Shown here: piece by piece, positions 5,482 through 9,800 of the stretch
Layout of the letters: each line of letters opens with the position of its first letter
Numbering within the stretch: position 1 is the first letter of the stretch
From: Leptofilum sp965368765
GTDB taxonomy: Bacteria; Chloroflexota; Anaerolineae; Promineifilales; Promineifilaceae
Length of the DNA: 9,800 bases
Reading direction: 5' to 3'
NCBI GenBank assembly: GCA_965368765.1
Contig: CBDUOF010000197.1
Coordinates: 1-9,800, forward strand
The notes under the pieces: generated by a model
Databases searched by the model: none
What the model was told of the DNA's origin: nothing
Seen by the model: the letters and a program-made list of their open reading frames with translations, nothing else
Program-made: the position numbers and the translations under genes

Positions 5482-6642
5482 ATGGACATGCTAATTAGAA
5501 ACATCGGCCAAATCGTGTCCGGCAACATCAAAGCACCGCTCTTGGATGGAGATGCTGTGTTGGTTAAAGACGGCCGTATTACGGCCGTTGGCAACGAGCA
5601 GACGCTGGATGTTGCTGGCGTTGAACAGATTATTGACGCCAATGGCTGTACACTTTTTCCTGGACTCATTGATTCACATGTACACGTTGTCGTCGGCGAT
5701 TATACGCCACGTCAAAATACGCTCGGTTTTATTGAGAGCTGTCTACACGGTGGCGTAACCAGCATGATCTCGGCTGGGGAGGTACACATTCCGGGACGGC
5801 CGAAAAATGCCGCCGGTCTGAAAGCGTTGGCCATCATCACTGCCCAGAGCTTTGCCAATGCTCGTCCTGCTGGGGTAAAAGTGATGGGTGGGGGACTTAT
5901 CCTCGACCCTGAAATGACTGAGCAGGATTTCAAAGAGCTGGCCAAGGCTGGTGTTGAGCATTTGGGCGAAATTGGCCTGGGTACGGTGACCGATTGGGCG
6001 TTGGCGGGCCAGATGGTGGGCTGGGCGCACAAATATGGCATGAAAGTGATGATGCACGTCGGCGGTGCTTCGATACCGGGCAGTAATGTCATTGGTGCAG
6101 ACGCAGTGCTGACGGCCAAACCGGATGTCGCCTCTCATTTGAACGGGGGGCCAACGGCCGCGCCGCTCGCGGATGTGGAACGCATCATCATGGAATCACA
6201 AATCGCTTTGGAAGTTGTGCAATGTGGCAATATGCTGGCCTTGCAAAATGTGTCTCGGCTCATTCACCGCCATGATGCCCTTGATCGGATGATTATTGGC
6301 ACCGATATGCCGTCGGGCACGGGCGTTGTGCCGTTGGGCATGTTGCGGACGATTACGGCCGTTACCACCTTTTCTAACATTCGACCAGAACAAGCGGTGG
6401 CGATGGCAACTGGCAATACGGCCGTTGTTTATGGACTTTCTCGCGGCATTATCGCTGAAGGATATGAAGCGGATTTGTTGCTGGTTGATGCGCCGGTCGG
6501 GTCTGAGGCTGATAGTGCGCTGGAGGCGTTGGCGATTGGGGATCTGCCCGGAATCGGGGCTGTCATCATTGACGGTGAGATGAAGGTGGGTGTCAGCCGA
6601 AATACGCCGCCACCTAAACGGAAAGTAAAGATCAGTCGTTAG
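5482..6642 (+). CDS. Enamidase-like metal-dependent amidohydrolase
   Basis: A 386-residue amidohydrolase-superfamily protein that strongly resembles Eubacterium barkeri enamidase, which hydrolyses 6-oxo-1,4,5,6-tetrahydronicotinate to 2-formylglutarate in nicotinate fermentation. Diagnostic segments are the HVH metal site (66-68) followed by VVVGDYTPRQNTL, then LHGGVTSMISAGE (88-100), PGRPKNAAGLKALAI, SFANARPAGVKV (123-134), GEIGLGTV (162-169), MMHVGGASIPG (190-200), SHLNGGPTA (218-226), VQCGN, IGTDMPSGTGVVPLGMLR (272-289), MATGNTAVVYGL and the tail SRNTPPPKRKVKI. Likely binuclear-site ligands are His66, His68, Glu163, His192, His219 and Asp275. The beta-sandwich parts lie at both ends. Starts at ATG 5482 or 5488; the ribosome site is weak, so translation may couple to the upstream stop 3 nt away. 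The substrate may be another cyclic enamide, since no nicotinate hydroxylase or reductase is in view. Confidence 0.88.
   Translation: MDMLIRNIGQIVSGNIKAPLLDGDAVLVKDGRITAVGNEQTLDVAGVEQIIDANGCTLFPGLIDSHVHVVVGDYTPRQNTLGFIESCLHGGVTSMISAGEVHIPGRPKNAAGLKALAIITAQSFANARPAGVKVMGGGLILDPEMTEQDFKELAKAGVEHLGEIGLGTVTDWALAGQMVGWAHKYGMKVMMHVGGASIPGSNVIGADAVLTAKPDVASHLNGGPTAAPLADVERIIMESQIALEVVQCGNMLALQNVSRLIHRHDALDRMIIGTDMPSGTGVVPLGMLRTITAVTTFSNIRPEQAVAMATGNTAVVYGLSRGIIAEGYEADLLLVDAPVGSEADSALEALAIGDLPGIGAVIIDGEMKVGVSRNTPPPKRKVKISR
5570..5588. repeat. Double ACGGCCGT palindrome, part of a dispersed iterated set
   Basis: Two perfect copies of the 8-bp palindrome (5570-5577 and 5581-5588) stand 11 bp apart, about one helical turn. 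Six more perfect copies start at 532, 1250, 6355, 6418, 6720 and 8529. Near copies: TCGGCCGT at 8573, 8750 and 8830; ACGGCCGA at 5796 and 6969; ACGGCCGC at 6154. The extended form is often TNACGGCCGTT. Confidence 0.85.
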
Positions 6643-6656
6643 GTAGGGGGGAATTT

Positions 6657-7451
6657 GTGAAACGTTTTACGGATAAAGTGGTGATTGTAACGGGAGCGGG
6701 GAGTGGGATTGGCCAGGCAACGGCCGTTTCCTTTGCCGAGGCAGGAGCATCCGTCGCTGTGACTGATGTTGATCGGCAAAAAGCAGAAAAGACCGTAGCC
6801 GATATTGTCGAGATGGGTGGCGAGGCATTGGCAATACAAGCCGATGTCGCCAATGAAGCTGACTGGATCGATGTTGTGGCGCGGGTGAAAGAGGCATTTG
6901 GCCGCATCAACATTCTTTTCAACAATGCTGGCGTCGGTGGCAGTGGCAAACCGCTAATGGTCCTCGAAACGGCCGATTGGGATCGGCTCATGGCCGTTAA
7001 CCTGCGTGGCGTTTTTCTCGGCTGCAAAACCGTCTTGCCGGCCCTCATCGAGGCTGGTGGGGGTGCCATTGTCAACATGTCCTCTTCAACAGCCGGTTGG
7101 GATACGATTCATGGGGGCGGCGCTTACATGGCCAGCAAAGCAGGCATAACCCAAATCACCAAAAATGTCGCGCTGGAAGCGGCTCCGTATGGCATTCGCG
7201 TCAATGCCGTCTGCCCCGGCATCATCGAAACTCGTCTCAGCTCGGCTCAGGCTGGTGCCGATGAGGCGGCGGAAAGCGCATTCTTTGACCGCTTTCGTCA
7301 ACGCATCCCCCTTGGTAGAGTCGGCCAACCAAAGGATGTGGCCATGGCCGTCCTCTTCTTCGCCTCCGATGAGGCTCGCCACATTACAGGCTCCACGCTG
7401 CTCATTGATGGTGGGCAAACGTTGCAAAGTTGGAGCAATGCCCCCCGCTGA
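6657..7451 (+). CDS. Classical short-chain dehydrogenase/reductase (SDR)
   Basis: A 264-residue classical SDR. It shows the cofactor motif TGAGSGIG (12-19), an aspartate at the end of strand 2 (Asp37 in AVTDVD) that favours NAD(H) over NADP(H), ADV (62-64), NNAG (89-92), Asn115, the catalytic Ser144, Tyr157 and Lys161 (YMASK), the PG of VCPGIIETRL (185-194), and the C-terminal GSTLLIDGGQT. These enzymes interconvert alcohols with aldehydes or ketones in the cytoplasm. As last gene of the operon after an enamidase homologue, a natural guess is reduction of a formyl product, or oxidation of an alcohol intermediate; in E. barkeri the equivalent formylglutarate reduction is done by an unrelated dehydrogenase family. 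The start is GTG 6657, backed by an AGGGGGG ribosome site a few bases upstream. No clear terminator follows. Confidence 0.92.
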   Translation: MKRFTDKVVIVTGAGSGIGQATAVSFAEAGASVAVTDVDRQKAEKTVADIVEMGGEALAIQADVANEADWIDVVARVKEAFGRINILFNNAGVGGSGKPLMVLETADWDRLMAVNLRGVFLGCKTVLPALIEAGGGAIVNMSSSTAGWDTIHGGGAYMASKAGITQITKNVALEAAPYGIRVNAVCPGIIETRLSSAQAGADEAAESAFFDRFRQRIPLGRVGQPKDVAMAVLFFASDEARHITGSTLLIDGGQTLQSWSNAPR

Positions 7452-7764
7452 ACCTTACATTTTTCCATCTAAATGAAGCTGTTATTTGAGCATACGAACA
7501 AAGAATCCTCGACTCCATTGTTAAAATGAGGATGCATATCATCAGCGCGTTACGTGACACGATGGATGCGCTTGTTTTAAACCCTGACAAACATAATTGA
7601 TGACACCCCAACAATGGCTTTGCAAAGGAATGTGGCGGTGCAAACAGCCGCATTGCCATTCCGTGAGCCGCACTACACTTGGCATCATGGTGCGAAATTT
7701 CAAATCACTATTGGCTTCGGGTACAATTTGACAATCAAAATCATTGAGCATGAGAGGATAGCGT
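7452..7764. other. Non-coding spacer between the SDR operon and the MTHFS-like gene
   Basis: These 313 nt hold no convincing gene. The open frames crossing them on either strand lack recognisable protein features. Two weak inverted repeats are present: ATCCTC (7505-7510) with GAGGAT (7528-7533), and AATGTGGC (7629-7636) with GCCGCATT (7647-7654, one G-U pair). Neither is followed by a T-run, so neither is called a terminator. No TPP-riboswitch core was seen. The right end carries a candidate promoter. Confidence 0.55.
7699..7727 (+). promoter_or_regulatory. Candidate promoter for the MTHFS-like gene
   Basis: TTCAAA (7699-7704, four of six consensus bases) and TACAAT (7722-7727, five of six) are 17 nt apart. 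Transcription from about 7734 would leave a leader of about 30 nt containing the GAGAGG ribosome site at 7752-7757. A perfect TTGACA at 7728-7733 immediately follows but has no matching -10 before the start codon. Confidence 0.4.
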
Positions 7765-8529
7765 ATGAAAAACAAGACATTGAGATGGGCTGGGCGCAAT
7801 TCGGCCAAAGATCAACTCCGTGCCAGCATCTGGACGGCTTTACAGGAAGGCGGAGCAGGTATCGGCAAGATTTGGGATTCCATTCCCAACTTTGTAGGCG
7901 CCGAAGCTGCGGCTGAGAGGCTGTCTCAGCAACCCATTTGGCAAGAAGCCAACGTTGTTAAATCCAATCCCGACTCGCCACAGATACCTCTGCGGTACAG
8001 AGCCTTGCGAGATGGAAAACTGCTCTACATGCCAGTTCCGGAGTTAGCCAAAGAGTTCCCCTTTGTCCTTCTGGATCCCGCCAAGCTTACCGAAAAAGGT
8101 ATACCGTTTGCAGAAGCGGCTCACAAGGATGGGGCACTTAAGTATGGTCAAAGAGTCCAATTTTCGGAAATGCTTCCCATGGATCTGTTGGTCGTGGGCT
8201 GCGTGGCTGTTAGTCGCAACGGTGGTCGAACTGGAAAAGGGGGAGGCTTTGCCGACCTTGTATTGGGTATCTTTCGGGAAGTGGGCATTATCCCGCCTCA
8301 TGCCAAACTCGTGACAACGGTACATGAATTACAAATCGTTAACGACGAGCTCTTAACGCTGCAGGCACATGATTCACCGCTTGACTGGATTGTGACGCCG
8401 AATGAGGTGATTGAGACTGGTACACCTTACCCGCAACCAACGGGCGTTTACTGGGATTCTGTTTTGGCAGAACAGTATGAAGCGATTCCGTTTCTACGGA
8501 CGCTTCGGAAACAGTTGGAGGCGAGGTAA
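7765..8529 (+). CDS. 5-formyltetrahydrofolate cyclo-ligase family paralogue (MTHFSD/COG0212 type)
   Basis: A 254-residue MTHFS-domain protein, longer than true cyclo-ligases (about 180-200 residues). Visible parts: an N-terminal basic helix (KDQLRASIWTALQ, 15-27), IWDSIPNFVGAEAAAERL (36-53), YRALRDGKLLYMPVPEL (78-94), VVGCVAVSRNGGRTGKGGGFADL (143-165), TTVHELQIVNDEL (184-196) and DWIVTPNEVIETG (207-219). True 5-FCL enzymes carry a GKG-x-GYYDR-like nucleotide loop; here it is GKGGGFADL, the variant of the COG0212/MTHFSD paralogues. That paralogue group has been linked to thiamin metabolism and reported to lack 5-FCL activity (recalled literature), so 'cyclo-ligase' would be over-annotation. 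ATP binding is likely. ATG with GAGAGG 7 nt upstream; it appears to start its own transcript, followed by an MFS gene after 60 nt. Confidence 0.85.
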   Translation: MKNKTLRWAGRNSAKDQLRASIWTALQEGGAGIGKIWDSIPNFVGAEAAAERLSQQPIWQEANVVKSNPDSPQIPLRYRALRDGKLLYMPVPELAKEFPFVLLDPAKLTEKGIPFAEAAHKDGALKYGQRVQFSEMLPMDLLVVGCVAVSRNGGRTGKGGGFADLVLGIFREVGIIPPHAKLVTTVHELQIVNDELLTLQAHDSPLDWIVTPNEVIETGTPYPQPTGVYWDSVLAEQYEAIPFLRTLRKQLEAR

Positions 8530-8532
8530 CGG

Positions 8533-8584
8533 CCGTTTTCAATTGCGGCCTTTGCCCTATCAACGGTGGTAATCGGCCGTTTGT
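8533..8584 (+). repeat. Degenerate in-frame copy of an MFS transporter segment, in the spacer
   Basis: This 52-nt stretch between the MTHFS-like stop and the MFS start matches 8701-8761 inside the transporter. The core CGGTGGTAATCGGCCGT (8564-8580) is identical at 8741-8757, and 24 of 27 bases agree over 8558-8584 against 8735-8761. Further left, CCGTTT, ATT, GCGGC and TTTG blocks align if 9 nt (three codons) are missing. Read in the transporter frame it encodes an STVVIGRLY-like peptide, against SAVVIGRLF inside the gene. Confidence 0.75.
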
Positions 8585-8589
8585 ATTAT

Positions 8590-9800
8590 ATGAAGAAGCA
8601 GCTCAGCCCCTCACTCACAAGCCAACCTTCCATCTGGTACATTGTAGCCACCGGCTTTTTGCTGCGTCTGTTAATCGACACGAGCGGACAAATGCTTTAC
8701 CCGTTTGTGCCGATTTTTGCGGCGGGCTTTGGCGTATCGGCGGTGGTAATCGGCCGTCTGTTTAGTCTTCAATCGCTCGTTGGCATCTTTGCCCCTATCT
8801 TTGGCAACCTCGCTGACCGCTATGGATATCGGCCGTTTATGCGGCTTGGCCTGGGGTCCGTTGGCGTGGGCTTGATCGTATTCGCCTCCAGTCCGACGAT
8901 ACTTATTGCCGCCATTGGCTCGCTCATGCTCGGTTTTGGCTTTTCGCTGTTTACGCCAAACCTACTTGCCTATCTGAGTGCCAATTTACCCGCAGAACGG
9001 CAATCGCGTGGCATGGGCGCTGTCGAGCTGGCGTGGGGGTTAGCCGGTATCGTCGGCATTGCGCCAATAGGTGTGGCCATAGCGCGTTGGGGATGGCGCT
9101 TGCCGCTGATCGGCTTAGGCATTGTGCTGTTGATTGCCAGCTTTGTGCCTGCATTTTTCCCCAAAACGGAACGAGTCGTTCGTCATGCACACCCAGCCAA
9201 ACACATCCCTCAAGCAAGACGTGGGACTAAATCATCCCTTTGGGTGCAAGCCAAGCAATTTCTTGATTTGGGTGACAATCGCTCAGCAGCATGGGCGGCG
9301 ATTCTAGGAACGACGTTAACGTTGTTTGCCGCGTCACACCTGGTCAGTTCGTATGGGCAATGGTTATTTGTTGCGTATGGATTGGAATCGGCTGAATTAG
9401 GCCGTATAGCCGGTATTCTCGGGCTCGGTGGATTTGCCGCCATCGTCCTCATCTCCACCGCTGGCGACCGCTTTGGCGCATTGACGGGTGCAAAAATTGG
9501 CGCACTCGTCAGTGCCTTTTCCTATTTTTTGCTGCCCCTGCTTCAGCGCAGCGTCAACATGCTCGTCGTCGGCTTGTTCATCGTCTTCTTCTTTTACCAA
9601 TTTGCGATGGTCAACGCCATCATCCTCACCTCCGCTCAAATTCCAGCACAGCGCGGTAAAATGATGACGCTTGGCTCGGCACTCGGCACCATAAGCATTG
9701 GCCTTGCAAATATTACCGGCCCAACCGCCTTCGCCACCTTTGGTGCCTGGGGGCTGGCTCTCCCATCGGGCATTACCATGCTTATTATTTGGCTCCTCCT
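8590..9800 (+). CDS. Major facilitator superfamily (MFS) transporter, 3' end outside the window
   Basis: The frame is open from ATG 8590 to the window edge, giving at least 403 residues; MFS proteins usually have about 400-420, so little is missing. After a short polar N-terminus (MKKQLSPSLTSQPS), hydrophobic segments alternate with short loops. The loop between helices 2 and 3 has the MFS signature GNLADRYGYRP (about 72-82). A charged central loop (about residues 196-225: PKTERVVRHAHPAKH and following) divides the two six-helix halves, and AGDRFGAL repeats the signature in the second half. It is an inner-membrane secondary transporter of the drug or sugar-efflux (DHA1/AraJ-like) type; direction and substrate are unknown. 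There is no good ribosome site before 8590, and GTG 8566 and TTG 8581 lie in the same frame, so the start is uncertain. It is likely co-transcribed with the MTHFS-like gene. Confidence 0.85.
   Translation, partial: MKKQLSPSLTSQPSIWYIVATGFLLRLLIDTSGQMLYPFVPIFAAGFGVSAVVIGRLFSLQSLVGIFAPIFGNLADRYGYRPFMRLGLGSVGVGLIVFASSPTILIAAIGSLMLGFGFSLFTPNLLAYLSANLPAERQSRGMGAVELAWGLAGIVGIAPIGVAIARWGWRLPLIGLGIVLLIASFVPAFFPKTERVVRHAHPAKHIPQARRGTKSSLWVQAKQFLDLGDNRSAAWAAILGTTLTLFAASHLVSSYGQWLFVAYGLESAELGRIAGILGLGGFAAIVLISTAGDRFGALTGAKIGALVSAFSYFLLPLLQRSVNMLVVGLFIVFFFYQFAMVNAIILTSAQIPAQRGKMMTLGSALGTISIGLANITGPTAFATFGAWGLALPSGITMLIIWLL
8701..8761 (+). repeat. Internal copy of the MFS-segment repeat
   Basis: This is the intact partner of the degenerate copy at 8533-8584, 177 nt (59 codons) downstream and in the same frame across the exact core. 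It encodes residues 38 to about 58 of the transporter, the region from the end of helix 1 to the start of helix 2. Confidence 0.75.

Noticed and set aside
5712..6138. Two open frames of over 130 codons on the minus strand
   Set aside because: Both are antisense to the conserved core of the enamidase-like gene and show no protein-family features.
3892..7451. Complete nicotinate fermentation cluster
   Set aside because: Only the enamidase step is recognisable; nicotinate dehydrogenase, 6-hydroxynicotinate reductase and the B12-dependent mutase are not in the window.
7505..7533. ATCCTC/GAGGAT hairpin as a terminator of the SDR operon
   Set aside because: Six-base stem with a 17-nt loop and no T-run; too weak to call.
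7614..7916. 100-codon open frame on the + strand across the spacer into the MTHFS-like gene
   Set aside because: Its second half overlaps a well-supported gene in another frame, and the spacer half has no family resemblance or ribosome site.
1..9800. CRISPR arrays, tRNA or rRNA genes, insertion sequences, phage or defence genes
   Set aside because: No regularly spaced repeats, tRNA-like cloverleaf, transposase motifs or terminal inverted repeats were seen.

Overview
The window is bacterial DNA: densely packed, intron-free genes with short spacers, Shine-Dalgarno sites and sigma70-like promoters. GC content looks moderate. The lineage cannot be fixed from the sequence. The gene families (MTHFSD-type folate-ligase paralogue, enamidase, BtpA, Mak32-like kinase) suggest an environmental heterotroph, possibly of the Chloroflexota type; this is a weak inference. 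The palindrome ACGGCCGT occurs eight times in 9.8 kb, in several reading frames and once between genes, so it may be a genome-wide iterated palindrome useful for assigning the source.

Layout. (1) 1-230: C-terminal end of an adenine deaminase (+). (2) 376-1995: a TrpF-like TIM barrel lacking canonical catalytic residues, then a ribokinase/PfkB kinase (+), 3 nt apart. (3) 2972-3781 and 2017-2961 (-): a BtpA-family TIM barrel, then a second, Mak32-like PfkB kinase, 10 nt apart; this pair converges on the first. (4) 3782-3891: a divergent control region with two overlapping promoters. (5) 3892-7451 (+): a five-gene operon of cupin, DUF1185/AA_synth protein, isochorismatase-fold cysteine hydrolase, enamidase-type amidohydrolase and SDR oxidoreductase, with gaps of 3, 15, 3 and 14 nt. 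(6) 7452-7764: a spacer with a candidate promoter. (7) 7765-8529 and 8590-9800 (+): an MTHFS-domain paralogue and an MFS transporter that runs off the window. The gap between them carries a degenerate in-frame copy of part of the transporter.

How the genes may work together. The amidohydrolase closely resembles enamidase, which opens the partly reduced pyridine ring of 6-oxotetrahydronicotinate to 2-formylglutarate. A cysteine amidase, an SDR and a small metal cupin beside it look like the ring-opening, deamidation and reduction arm of an N-heterocycle catabolic route. The divergently transcribed kinase and TIM-barrel genes, with adenine deaminase further upstream, look like a sugar-phosphate or nucleoside arm. 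Together they suggest an uncharacterised route that breaks down a glycosylated or ribosylated N-heterocycle. That pathway is inference; the individual family calls are much firmer.
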